From positions 28,115,618 to 28,179,617 of the forward strand of contig CP141128.1 in NCBI GenBank assembly GCA_035236585.1: 64,000 bases of DNA, read 5' to 3'. Below, piece by piece: positions 50,134-62,500 of the stretch; position 1 is the first letter of the stretch, and every line of letters begins with the position of its first letter. The notes under the pieces are model-generated. The model made no database searches, was not told the DNA's origin, and saw only the letters and a list, made by a program, of their open reading frames with translations. The position numbers and the translations under genes were made by a program. Source of the DNA: Warburgia ugandensis. Lineage: Eukaryota; Streptophyta; Magnoliopsida; Canellales; Canellaceae.

Positions 50134-50680
50134 ATAGTGATCTTCCATTAAACCCCAAGAATCGAGTTGTTCATTTCTCAAATCCAAAGGAACGAACCAA
50201 TCTTTCATCAAATCATTGGATCTTGTTGATCCAACCCTCCCTCTTCATCAAACCACTAGATCTTGTTAATCTAAGCATTGGTTTTTATCAAGTCATTGAA
50301 TTTCATCGATCTTACCATTAATAGTTATCAAATCATCAAATCACATTGGTTTTCAAAATATTGGTTTATTACATCCATCCAAAAATTAATTTTCTTCAAA
50401 TTATGGATCTAGTTAGTTTGTTGGATGAAAACCATTAAATCACTAATCTCATTCTTCTTCTTTTGTATTTTCATCAAATTAGCAGATCTCATTGATTTGA
50501 CCATTAATTTTAATCTAATCATCTGATCTTACTAATTTGATCATCAATTTTCATCAAATCATGGATCTCCTCGATTTGACCTTTAATTTTAATCATCTTA
50601 TCATATTTCATCAATCCTACCATCAATTTTGATTGAATCATCAGATAACATTGATCAAACAATTGATTTTATTTGATCTA
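50134..50680. repeat. 40-bp satellite, block 4
   Basis: A short block between two insertions. It continues block 3 in register: 'GATCTTCCATTAAACCCCAAG' follows the GGGAGGT at which block 3 stopped. It includes 'CACATTGGTTTTCAAAATAT' (about 50343). It ends in ATCTA (50676-50680), the duplication of the next element. Confidence 0.93.
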
Positions 50681-51505
50681 TGTGACATTCAGTGTTTTAC
50701 ACATCATATAAGCACAAATTTTCTAAAGTCAAGATCCCTAATTAAAAACTTACATTTTTAAAATCGATTGAAATAAATATTCGAATAAAAAATCCTTGAT
50801 TTTAAAAACTGAGAGTCATATGACTCACAAAAATACAAATTTCATGGTGAAATGACCTTCCCATTTATATTGAAAAGTAGATAACAGTCTCCTTTATACT
50901 TTTGGACCAAAACATTTAATGCATGCAATGTGACAAGTATTTAATAAATACAGAAAATCATAAACACATAACTAGGAGGCTTAGTCTCTATAACCATCAA
51001 TCTTGATCATTTATAGATTCTGATCAAAACATATACATCAACGATGAAAGAAATCCAAAAACAGCTACATAGCCCAGGTTCTATCCATACATAGCCCTCA
51101 CATCCAACATAAACATATATATAGTCCATTTACAATATCCAAAAGCAAAGTTCTAGCAAACCACATATGTCATTGAGATATCCTCTTTATAGAGCAATGT
51201 AACCATGATATCTACATGTTTCTAAAACATGTCAAGCAGATTGAGCATCTAATGCTCATGAGTATGCCAAAAGTAAATTAGTGCAGAGCATCAAAACCCA
51301 AGAAAAATTTCAAGTGAATATACACATTTATCAATAAGGAGCACCATAACGAATGGGTCCCACACACTCGAATTCCTGACCATTAATATTCACAACAATC
51401 CTCCAATCATCATCACATCTTGGGTATATAAGGAAATGTCCATCCTGGTGAGCTCACAATGCAATATAAAAAAACACTAACCATCCAATGCCCATCACAC
51501 ATTTC

Positions 51506-51520
51506 GGGGGGGGGGGGGGG
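51506..51520 (+). repeat. Run of 15 G
   Basis: An uninterrupted G15 in AT-rich DNA (C15 on the element's sense strand). It lies in the part of the 3' LTR that is missing from the 5' LTR. Confidence 0.97.
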
Positions 51521-53507
51521 ATCAGACTCTTAGTGTGGAACACCCATGATAACACTCCCTAAGAAGTTTGCCTCTCAATGAGATAAGTGTATATTACCTC
51601 ATAAAGTCAAAGGACAAGTGGCCAACCCTAAAATCCCTCCTAGTGTCCATAGGAACAAAACATCCATAAAATTATAGAAATAACTCAATGTCCTAGAGTC
51701 AAGAAAATGGAGATAAAATCCCTTGGCGATATAAAGAAATCCAAAAGCACATGTGACTCACCAACCCAAGGCACTAACCCTCTCTCGAGTTTAGCCTCTC
51801 AAGCACTAACCACCAAGCCTCCTAAATAAATTCAGGAAAAAAATAAGTGATAAAGCAGGGCATCCATCTACCTTAACATGCAATAACAACTAGAGTCACT
51901 ATTTAATGACTTCTATAGGTCATGGAATTATGTTCGAAATCATATGCTTACACTATTGCTTATGAAATGTAGTTAATCATACAAAACCATCCACTGTGAA
52001 AAATGAGAATTAATGCAAATATGTATAAGTTATTACACACAGACTAGATGGATATCTCAATTATGATTCTAGTGTAATAACACATACAAAGTACTTATTT
52101 ATAAATAAGGAACCGGTATGGTAAAAAATTGCAATTTCAAATAGAAAATATATCCATATTAAATGTTGTCACTATCACAGATAAAGAATTACTCACCTGT
52201 ACCTCCCAAGTCACGATCGGACTCAACTCTGGGATTCAATCTGCCTCAATCTCACTACATGGATACACATCATATTCAGGTCTAATTTAGGATCTAAGTT
52301 ATTAATCTAATTTGGATTCTTCATTTATCACACAAAGTATTATCAGATCTCTTTCTAAATATCTAATTGTGATCTAACTGTCATTAGTATTCAAATTCCA
52401 TGTATTTAGTATAAAACAATATTTTTAGTCTCTAATCTATGGATTTGACAAGGATCCTATGTTTCACATTTGTCAGATCATTGTGATGGGTAGCAAATCA
52501 TCAAATTTATTGTTTGATTTAAATTTGGTTAGCTGAATTATTGTAGGTCTGGTCTATTGGTCATAGATCAATACATTGATCCACTAATCATGCGATTATA
52601 TTGGAGGTCCCCACACTTTATGATTGGATGTTTGTCAAATATGAGTTATCTCGCTAATCTAACTATTATAACCTAATCCAATACTCAGATTTGAGCCTTA
52701 GATGCTTGGATTTGGTCCTTGTATTTGAAATAAGTGATTATTTTAACAAATGAATGCTAAATCAACCTAGATCCAATCATTCATTCTAATTTGAGTATAA
52801 ATATATTAAAAATTAAGGAATTTAAGGCTAATCTTACTTGTGATTACTCCTAATTGGCTTTTAATCATCATAATCTTCCTTTTGAATGGTTAGATCTCAC
52901 ATATCACATGCCCCAGATCTCAGATGAAGATCACATCTGATTGAATAGTCAGATGATCCTTGCTAAAAAATCTAACCTTTCCATCACGTAAATCAGAGTA
53001 AAAATCCTTAGAATTGTGATTTTTAGCTCAAAATTCCACGTTACCAGCAGTGACCGAAGGTTGCCGATGATGATTTTTAATCAAAATGAAAAGATTTTTA
53101 AAGGGTTTGTAGATAAGGTAGTTACCTACACTCTTATCATGTTTAATGTCATTTTTCCATTGTTTGATGCCAAAGAAATTGAGATTTTTCATCGAAGCTT
53201 CGCCAAAAAGTCATATTTTCTTATTTTCTTCAATTGTCAACATCAACTATCCTTCGATTGGCATGAAAAGAAAGGGCATTTGTTTGTGCACTCTTGCCAA
53301 AGAGAATCACTTGTTTGGATCTATGGTCTGAGCCATCATTATCTTTAACAAACTCCTATAACTTTGGTGAACTCACATGTATTTTCCTCCTTTCTTGCCG
53401 TCATGATACATTTCCCCAGTGAGTTGGGTTTCACTCCCACTGTCTCTTTTGCTCTTCCTCTTCCTCTTCCTCCTCCTCCTCCTCCTTCTTTCTTCTTTTT
53501 CTTTCCT

Positions 53508-53557
53508 CTTCTTCTTCTTCTTCTTCTTCTTCTTCTTCTTCTTCTTCTTCTTCTTCT

Positions 53558-53626
<69 letters not shown>
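53508..53626 (+). repeat. Compound microsatellite (CTT)n(CT)n
   Basis: About 18 CTT units followed by about 32 CT units, preceded by further C/T-rich sequence from 53450. The 5' LTR has only about 10 CT units at 59081-59100 at the equivalent place. The open frames across it are artefacts of the repeat. Confidence 0.97.
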
Positions 53627-53631
<5 letters not shown>

Positions 53632-54130
53632 GGGTAATAGACCATTAGTCTTTTTGTGATTTCACTTAAGAGGGGAGGGGGTGTCGATATCAAAATGGCA
53701 CCTCCTTTATTTTCTAAATTAAATTCTCCTTATATAATTAAATTTACATAACCATGATATTTTTCTAGTTCTAGACATCATAATTTTAGCCAAAATGAAA
53801 TAAGTACCAATTTATGATAGGTTTCCAACATCTCTTAACTGTCTGATGCAGATTTTTGCAAATGGGGTCCACTTAGTGAAATTACTAATTTACCCGTCAC
53901 AACAAAATCTCAATCTTTTCTTTTGAACTCTGATTTTAGCGTACTTAGTACCATTGGAATCAATTTTTTGAGTATAATCCAATGATTGAGGTTTCAACAC
54001 TTGGTTTGATGTCTAAAAATCTTTATTTTCTAGAACTCTAAAAAATAGAAATGCAAAATTTTCTTTTCATCCCAATTTAACATAATTCAATATTTACTTA
54101 AATTGAGATTTATAAATTAGGGATGTTGCA

Positions 54131-54170
54131 TTCTTTCTCCCTTAAAGAAATTTCATCCTCGAAATTCTTT
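54131..54170 (-). other. Polypurine tract and 3' leader of the minus-strand element
   Basis: On the minus strand, 'GAATTTCGAGGATGAAATTT' is followed by CTTTAAGGGAGAAAGAA just before the LTR. It is the same arrangement as at 26297-26330 and sets the element's orientation. Confidence 0.9.
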
Positions 54171-54990
54171 TCATGATATCTTTCAAAAAATTCTAAAAAC
54201 ATTCTCATCAACAAAGAACCACTTTCATTGGACACTCTATTACTGAGCCATCAAGATAGCTAACTCAACAATAGAATGAAGAAACATTGAATAAGCATCT
54301 TGAAAGAGAAATTCCATGACCAAACATATTAGAGTATACCAACTCATAGAATAGACAATTCTATGCCAACTCAATTCAAAACATATCAACCCTATTAGCA
54401 TAACAAAATCCATCCAGAACTATATCTATACATGTAAAACATCAGCACAAGTATATTCACAAGATATTTATTTGAAAGAATACTCATACTCTTATTATGC
54501 ATAAATTAGTAATAAAATAATTGAAACACTTTTCTATTCAATAATAGGAAAATCCATGCCAATTCAAAATTAGGGCATATCAGCTCACTAATAGGCAAAT
54601 TATTCCAAATCCACAGCATAGCATATCAGCCCACTATAGGCATATCCATGTGAAAAAACAAAATCACTAATCAAATCATGCATGTGAGAACATCTTACAA
54701 TTCATCTCAGGTTAAATCACGACAACACTATGAGCACTTATAAGCATGCCACATAAAAGCCTGCTAATGCCTCTTGGACTCACCCTTATCTACCACCCTC
54801 ATCAGCTATCCACAAGTATAAATTGTGAATCAAATTTTGATTACATGGAAGAAAATAGTCTCATGTAAAAATACAAATCAATGTCATATCTCTGATCCAG
54901 TGGGAAATCAAGTTCATGTATTGCGTATGTATAATAAAGGTAAGGTAGTTACAACAAATCCATACCAATGTTGTCCATGCTACATTAACA
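54171..54990 (-). other. Noncoding remnant where RNase H and integrase should be
   Basis: AT-rich DNA between the polypurine tract and the end of the RT fragment, where about 2 kb of pol would be expected. I recognise no RNase H or integrase motif on the minus strand. Words such as 'CATATCAGCCCACTA' recur loosely at 54370-54640. The plus-strand frame 54825-55025 has no family resemblance. Confidence 0.55.
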
Positions 54991-55800
54991 ACCCTCAAAG
55001 CCCCCTATTAGAGGCATCACTCTAAACCACAAAACCACCACTGCTTGCTAGTAAAGTCAACACTAGTGTGAAGGTAAGTTTCCTCTTGAGATGTTGAAGC
55101 TTGCCTCACATGCATCAGTTTACAAAACTTCATGTCCTTTCTGGTTAGTCCCTTAGAGGAGAAACCCTCAATAAACCTCCAATAGTAGCTCATAAGACCA
55201 AGGAAACTATAAACCTCAGTCATTGTTTTTGCCTGATCTCAGCCCATCACTATCTCAACCTTTGTTAGGTCAATTACCTCTTTGTTCTTTGAGATGATAT
55301 GGCCTATGGAGTTCATCTACTTTGACCAAAACTCATTCATGGTTGTAATACATCATGACTGCTGTCTTAATGACATCCTCTTCCTAGATTCGTGAGTAGT
55401 GGTAACCCAACCTCAAGTCAATCTTTGAAAAGATTTGTGCTAATAGGAGATGATCAAAGAGATCATCAATACAAGGTAGGAGATATTGGTTCTTCACTAT
55501 GATGCTATTCAAGAACTGATAATCTATGCATAATTGTAAGGATTCATCCTTTTTCTCCACAAGGAGGATTGGTGCTCCCTAAGGAGACCCACCAGGTCTC
55601 ATTAAACCCCTATCATGTAGCTCCTTTAATTGGCTCTCAAGCTCTCTCAACTCAACAGGGGCCATCCTATATGATGCCTTAGAAATGTGCGTTATACTTG
55701 GTATCAAGTTGATAGTAAATTGATCTCCCTTTGTGGTGGTAATCCTTGAAGCTCCTCACGAAAAACATCTATAAACTCTTGTGCGATGTCTATGTCCTAA
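54991..55800 (-). pseudogene. pol: Reverse transcriptase remnant lacking the catalytic core
   Basis: The minus-strand frames give, in order, 'AQEFIDVFREELQ' (about 55770), 'MAPVELRELESQLKELHD' (about 55650), '[10 protein letters not shown]' (about 55520) and '[11 protein letters not shown]' (about 55465), then [11 protein letters not shown] (about 55420). A jump of roughly 100 residues follows near 55340. The sequence resumes at the connection region with 'TEVYSFLGLMSYYWRFIEGF' (55150-55220) and LTRKD. The skipped part contains the YxDD catalytic pair, so the enzyme cannot work. Stops and shifts are numerous. After 55017 the similarity ends. Confidence 0.88.
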
Positions 55801-56098
55801 ATTCATGGCTGCTCACTATCCTCCACTGTCACACAAGCTAAGAAGACCTGTCACACTTTAGAAAAGTACTGCACTACCTTTATGGCAAAGATAATGCAAG
55901 CTCTAGTGATGCTCTTCCTATGTTGAAATGAGGTCAATGGTCATTTAGGTATGCTAAAAGTAATCTTCTTCTATGGCAATCAATAGTAGCATAGTAAGTA
56001 GCCAACCAATCCATCGTTAGAATGACATTGTAACCAACTTTATCGAGTAGGGTAAGATTAGTGTCCATCCTCTCACATGCTACTTCCACACATACTCC

Positions 56099-56338
56099 TT
56101 AAAGGTACTCACTAGCCCCAAATGACTCTGCCACTAGCATCATAACATCCAACCCAAAGGCTAATGTACATACAGACAAGTCCATGTAGGATGCAAAAAC
56201 ACGTGAAGTGAAAGAATCAGTAGATCTTGGATTAAAGAGTATCTTAGTGTTCCTATCAATAATCAGAAAAGTACTTTTAACCATCCAATTTGAGGCTCGT
56301 GCTTGCCCAAAACTAATGTAAAAAACTTGCCCTAACAT
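56099..56338 (-). pseudogene. pol: Retropepsin remnant of the minus-strand element
   Basis: An open stretch of 79 codons. It contains 'ASNWMVKSTFLIIDRNTKIL' and then 'FNPRSTDSFTSRVFASYMDL' where the active site 'FD-[ST]-G-[AS]-T-H-S-F' belongs. The catalytic Asp is Asn and the Gly is Arg (56222-56238), so it is inactive. 'AFGLDVMMLVAESFGASEY' corresponds to the segment after the active site in plant chromoviruses. Between here and the RT (55800-56098) only fragments of the linker can be suspected. Confidence 0.82.
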
Positions 56339-57000
56339 GTGGGGCCATCTCTGTCCTACTCCCTATATCTCCACAGCCAAAGCATTTAAGGGCTGCCTCT
56401 ATGATGGTGGCTACTATTGTCTACTAGCTCTAGGACATGGCTATCTAGGGTGCCTACTCCTACATATAGTGCACCTTCTCCTTTGCACATCCCTTCTCTG
56501 CCTACTTCGATGCTACAAGCTTGGGAGCCTTTTTGACTACGTCGATGAAAAGGGCCTTTTGCCCTTAATGGGTTGACTCGAATTACCCCAGTCCAAGTCC
56601 CTACAGTCTACCCTAGTCTTGAGGAAGTCCCTCTCTAACATAGAGGCCATATCTACTGCCTCTTCTACCGACATGGGATGCATTATCATCACTTTATTTC
56701 TCAATCCTAGTTCAACCCATCAATAAATGTGTTTCTTGCCTCCTTACTTGTGGTGATAGAGTTAGGAGCAAACCTCCTCAATTGTGTAGACCTATTCAAA
56801 TGCTGCTAAACCATTTGGTTCCTCCACTCCAAAGTAGCAAACTCTCTATGCATCACCATTCATGCATGGGGCAGAAAATACAGGTCATCATAGGCCTTCC
56901 TAAAGGCCTACCAAGTAAAAGTCTTAGTAGAGGAATGCGTCCTCTCAAGCAAATGCCACTAAAGTCCTGACTCGCCTTTCAACAAATAAGTAGCTACCCT
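56339..57000 (-). pseudogene. gag: gag C-terminal region remnant
   Basis: In the protease frame and just upstream of it lies a basic segment with a partial zinc knuckle, 'CTICRSRHPR' stop 'PCPRA' (about 56430-56475): Cys-X2-Cys-X3-His-X4-Cys, one residue shorter than canonical and containing a stop. Upstream to 57000, the capsid core is only vaguely visible and heavily broken. The plus-strand frames 56337-56576 and 56782-56970 are shadows. Called from position, basic character and the Cys/His spacing rather than from a full domain. Confidence 0.55.
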
Positions 57001-58322
57001 GATTCTTCTTCTGCTTCACTCAACTTATGAGAAGCTCTTACTCAAGAATAGATATTATCTCTAATTTCATAAGAATATCTTATACTTCTAGCTTGGAAAA
57101 CACGTCTCCAACCAAGATAACTAAATCATATAATTACTTTTGGCATCATCCTCATTAAGTTTTTCCTTAACTAATGATTTATTTTGTAGTTGCATTAATA
57201 AAGAAAAATCTTTTACAACTCTAACAAACTCACTCCAATAGAAATTGATCTTTTACAATTAATCTCTTCTTAATCACTGAAAATCACATCTTGCCACCTT
57301 CGATATTGAATGTTAATAAGTTATAGTCATTTTCATCTTACATTATTCTCACAATATAATCCTTTCTCCTTATATACTTTAATTAGTCTCTTTCTATTTC
57401 ATTCACAACATATAAGACACTTTTGACCCAAAGTCAACTAAACAATAATATGATATACTACCATATAGTGTAACATCTGAATCAACCTTTCTACCATTCT
57501 CTCCAATAACCTAAAAATCATTCGAATTTATTTGGTTTTTTTTGTATGCTTGCTTTAGTTCCCTACTTATCTATTGATCCTTATCACTATTTAATAACTA
57601 TTCTTATAAAATAGTTCTAATATCCTTCAAGTGCTATGCACATCCAAATCATAACTAGAACTCTAAGAATAATTAAATATGCATTTACTTCTTAATGATG
57701 ACTGGATGTCAATATTTTTGTGTATGTAAGGACTCACTTCTTTCCACCACACACACACACACATATATATATAATAATTCATCTATAGAATCATTAAGGT
57801 CTTATTATATCAAATTTCAATGATTTTCACCATACTGCAAATTTTGTCCATCGAATATATCCACTACATGCATCGAATAATGCTGTAATTCTCTTAACTT
57901 CCCTAAGTTCTCTTTGATTGTGACTATTTTCTTATCCTTTTTCATTATTATCATATATTGTTGTATAATAGTTGTTATGATTTCCAAAGATTTATACACA
58001 TCATCCAAGTTAAAACTTGAACTCTTAGAAGGTAGCCCGTGTGGATAGATCTTCTATCATGTAACAAGATTCTCACTTAAAGATACTAATTTATACTCTT
58101 TACTCAGATTCTTTACTTTAAGAATCACACACTTTCCATCAAAGTACACTTTCTTGTTCTCATACAAAGATCAAAGTCTCCTTTTTTCTTAATATCTGCC
58201 AACCTTCATAGGTAACAACTATCTCACAATCCTCAACATTCCCATATGAGCTATCTTTGTAGCTCATATTTAGATAATCGACTCACTCATTGGAGTGTGT
58301 ATGACACTTTCGGAGTAGATTA
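57001..58322 (-). other. Leader and 5' gag region, not resolved
   Basis: 1.3 kb of AT-rich DNA between the primer site and the gag remnant. It has one clean minus-strand frame (57817-58008, 63 codons, Ile/Lys-rich) that I cannot assign to a family. There is a CA/TA microsatellite at 57755-57780. The length is more than a normal leader, so extra DNA may have been inserted, but no ends are visible. Confidence 0.4.
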
Positions 58323-58335
58323 GGCTCCAATACCA
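58323..58335 (-). other. Primer-binding site, tRNA-Met type
   Basis: On the minus strand TGGTATTGGAGCC, starting 3 bp after the 5' LTR end (58339). It has two differences from TGGTATCAGAGCC. It fixes the LTR boundary. Confidence 0.88.
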
Positions 58336-58338
58336 AAC

Positions 58339-59526
58339 TATGACTCCTCGAGGTTTACATATCATATGAGCACAAATTTTCAAAAGTTAGGATCCCTGGT
58401 TAAAAACTTACATTTTTAAAATTGACTAAAATAAAATTTTCGAAGAAAAGCACTCATTTGAAAAACCTGCAAGTCATATGACTCACAAAATTGTGGATTA
58501 AATGGTGAAATATCCTTCTCATTTCTACTCAAAATCTAGTAGATTTTTCTCTGTATTTTTGGACTAAAGCATTTAACACATGCAATGTGATTAGTACCTG
58601 ATAAACACAAAAAATCATAAATACATAGCTTGGAGACTGTCTCCATAACCATCCATTTGGATCATTTATAGATTCCAGACAAAACATATACATTAGCTAT
58701 GAAGGACAAATCCAAAAGAAAAATCATAGCCCAAGTTCTATCCAAACATAGCCATCACATCCAACCTAAATATATATATATATATAGTCCATTTACAATT
58801 ACCAAAAGCAAATTTCTAACAAAACACATGGTTTTTTTTCTTGCACTCTTGCTTAAGAGAGTGACGGGTTTGGATTGATGATTCGAGTGGTTGTCGCCTC
58901 CAGCAAACCCGCATGCATCTTCCTTCTTTCTCACCATTGTTATGCATTTCCCTAGCTAGCTAGGTTTCCTTCCCACTCTCCCTTTTTCACCTTCTCCTCT
59001 CTGTCCCCTTCCTCTTCTTCTTCCTCCTTCTCCTTCTCCTCCTCCTTCCTCTTTCTCGTTTTTCTCTTTCCTTCTCTCTATCTCTCTCTCTCTCTCTCTC
59101 TTAGTTTTGGGTAATAGACCATTAGTCTGCTCTCTATTTCACTTAAGAGGGGAGGGGGTGCCAATATCAAAATGGCACCCTCCTTATGTTTTAGATTAAA
59201 TTCTTTTTATTTAATTAAATATACATAACCATGTTATTTTTTTTTGTTCCACACATCATGATTTCATCCAAAATGAAATAAGTACCATTTATGATGGGTT
59301 TCCAATGTCTCTTGATTGTCTTGTGAGATTTTTGCAAATGGAGCCCACCTAGTGGAATCATTTTTCCAAGTACAATCCAATTATTGAGGTTTCAACACGA
59401 GGTTTGATTTCTAAAAATTTCATTTTTAGAACTCTAAAAACTAGAAAGTCAATACTTTCTTTTCATCCTAATTCAACATAATTGAAAATTTACATAATAT
59501 GATATCTAAAAATTAAGGATGTTACA
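58339..59526 (-). mobile_element. 5' LTR of the minus-strand element, internally deleted (1.19 kb)
   Basis: Starts TGTAACATCC at 59526 on the minus strand and ends near GAGTCATA at 58339. It aligns with both ends of the 3' LTR: 58339-58830 with 50681-51167, and 58840-59526 with about 53275-54130. The middle 2.1 kb is absent. The junction lies in ACACATGGTTTTTTTTCTTG. The promoter region would be in the kept right part; no clear TATA box was fixed. Confidence 0.92.
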
Positions 59527-62500
59527 ATCTAATCCTTCTGCTATTTAATTTTTATTGGATTTCATCAATAAGATCATCTATTTTCATCAAATCATTGGAT
59601 ATTGTAGATCCAACCACCAATTTTTATTGAATCATCAAATCTTGTCAATTCATCTGTTGATTTACATCAAAGCATCTTATAACATTGATTCAAATTATGA
59701 TTTTTTAATCTTATCATCTTATCTCATACATCTATCTATCAATTTATGTCAAATTATCGAGTCTCATCAATCCTATAATATTTTTTTTCAAATTATATGA
59801 CAATTCAATGTAATTAAATCATTGGATATCGTCTATCTAGCCATAAATTTCATCAAATCATTAGATCTCACTTATTTGAACTTTGACTTTCATCAAATCA
59901 TTTGATCTTATCAATTTGATAGTCAATTTTAATTGAATCTTTGAATAACATTAATTCCACTATTGATTTTCATCAAAACATTGGATCTAGTCAATCTAAA
60001 TATTTCTTAGCATCAAATCTTAGATGTCACTGCTCTGAAAGAATATTTAATCAAATCATTAGATCTTGTTGAACTGACCATTAATTTTTATCCAATCAAT
60101 GGGTCATAAACTCAATCCTGATTTTATTATCTCATCCAAATCTCATTGGTGAACCCGTGATTTTTATTAAATCATTAGATCTAGTTGATTTATTGGTTGA
60201 TTTTCATAAAATCACGGGATCTCATCAGTCTAATCAATGATTTTCATCAAATCATTGGATCTCATTGATCCAACCATTGATTTTGTTTAGATGATCAGAT
60301 CTCATCCATCTTACCATCAATTATTATCAAATTATCATTTGTCATTGATTTGATTATTGATTTCCATAAAAAATTATTGGATGTCGTTGAACTACATATT
60401 AATTTTCATGAAAACATTATATCTCATTAATTTGCATATTGATTTTTATTAAATTATAAATCATTGGAGATCATTGATATGCTCAATAATTACCATCATA
60501 TAGTTAGATCTCCTTGATCAAACTATTCATTTTCATCAAATCATCAAATCTTATTAATTCAAAATTTGATTTTAATCAAAACATAAGATTACCTCAATCC
60601 AACTTTCAATTTTTTTGAATCGTCAAATCTTGTTGATCCGAGCATTAATTTTTATTAAATCTTCGAATCTCATCAATTGACCCTCAATTTCTTTTCTAAT
60701 GATCAAATCTAACTATCCCAACCTTGATTTCATCAGATGATCGGACTCATTAATCCCACATTTTCTATTCATCAAATTACAACATTTCAATTATCTAATG
60801 ATTGATTTTCATTTAATCATTGGATCTAAAGAATGTTTCATTGATTTTTATTAAATCATTGCACCTCGCAATCTAAAGCTTGATTTTCATTAAATCTAAA
60901 TTCTCATTGATCTGTTCATCTTTTTCATTAATCTCTTAGATTTGACTATTAGTTTTCATCATATCATAACAATTTTAGCCTTAATTTTTTTTATCAAATT
61001 AGTATATCTCATTGATCCGCTTGTTGATTTCATCTAATCGTCAGATCTCATAACTGACCCTTGACTTTCTTCAAATCATTAGATCTCGTTGATCTTACCC
61101 TTGATTTTCATCTAATCATTAGATGTGTAGATTCGACAATCAATTTACATAAAATCATCTAGTTTCAATGATCTGATTACTAATTTTAATCAAGTCATAG
61201 GAGTTTTGTCTATCAGAACATTGATTTTCATCATGTCATCAAATCTCTTTGAACTCACACTTGAATTTATTCAAAACAATGGATCTTGTCTATCTTATAA
61301 TCAACTTACATCAACTCATCGAATCTCATTGACTTGACAATTGATTTTGATTAAATAATTGGATCACATAGATCCAATTTTTCAATTTTTATTAAATCAT
61401 TGGATCTTTTCTATCCAACCATCAACTTTCATCAAATTATAGAATATCATTGATTTTTACCAAATCCTTGAATCTCGTCAATCTAAGCCTTGATTTTCAT
61501 AAAATCACTAGTTCTCATTAGTCTGCCACACATTCTCATCAAGTTATCGGATACTATTGATCCGACCATTAACTTCATCAAATCATTGGATCTTATCAAT
61601 CTAACCATCAATTTCTAACAAATCATTTTACCTCATCAATACAACCATCAATTTTCATTAAATCTTCGAATCTTACCAACTGGTCAACCCTTGTAGATGG
61701 AAAGGTTGAATTTAAACAAATGATCAAAACTCATTAATCCAATCATCATTTTCATTGAATCTCGTAGATCAACTGTCAATTTTAATGAAATTATCAAAAT
61801 TTATCCATCCAACCCTTCATTTTCATCAAATCTCATCAATCCCAACTTTTATTTTTGTCTCATAGATTTGATCAACATTTTTCATCATAACACTAAATCA
61901 ACCCAAATATTGATTGTCATTAAATCGCCAAATATGATTGTTACTCTTTATCAAATAATTAGTTCTCATAGATGAAACACTAATTTTCATCAAATCGTCA
62001 TATCTCATTAGTTCGACCATTTCTTTTCATAATATCATTGATATCATTAATCCAATTGTTGATATTTATCTAATCTATAGATCTTGTCAATCCATTCATT
62101 AGTTTTCATCAAAATCATTCGATATCATTGATCTTACAAATTATATTCAACAAATCATTAGATCTCATTGATTCAACCATTGATTTTAAGTAAATCACCA
62201 TATCACATTGTTCCAACCATTCATTTTTGTCACATAATTAGATCTTGTCAACCTAACTACTAATTTTTATCATATCATCCAATCTCATTAGTTCAACTGA
62301 TGATCTCTACAAGCCATTGCTTCTCCTTTAATTTTTTGCAAATTCTAGAATCTAATAGTCCTTAAAATCAATTCTAAGGAGTGGAGGTGACTCATCCTCA
62401 AATTCAGAGAATCAAATGTGATATTTCTTAAATAACAAAAATTGGATGTAGCTTTTCTTCAAATTTCTAAGATTAGAGATTTTCCTTTATCAAATTAGAC

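Larger units (their letters stand above)
50681..54130 (-). mobile_element. 3' LTR of the minus-strand element (3.45 kb)
   Basis: Runs from GGGATGTTGCA (minus-strand start TGCAACATCCC at 54130) to TGTGACATTC at 50681. The ends match the 5' LTR at 58339-59526, but about 2.1 kb (about 51168-53270) has no counterpart there. It contains the stem-loop-like ACATGTTT/AAACATGT (51214-51232), a G15 run and a large CTT/CT microsatellite. Noncoding; open frames at 53016-53348 and 53364-53648 are not genes. Confidence 0.92.
50681..59526 (-). mobile_element. Gypsy retrotransposon, minus strand, with duplication ATCTA
   Basis: Flanked by ATCTA at 50676-50680 and 59527-59531. On the minus strand: 5' LTR 59526-58339 (starts TGTAACATCC), primer site 58335-58323, degenerate gag and protease, RT fragment, polypurine tract near 54131, and 3' LTR 54130-50681 (ends GAATGTCACA). 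The interior of 4.2 kb lacks most of RT, RNase H and integrase. The RT and protease type and the tRNA-Met site indicate a chromovirus relative. It is a complete insertion by its ends, but its proteins are not functional. Removing it restores the satellite in register. Confidence 0.93.

Noticed and set aside
57817..58008. 63-codon minus-strand frame in the leader of the minus-strand element
   Set aside because: Clean but short. I could not match it to copia, gypsy or pararetrovirus proteins, so no gene is called.
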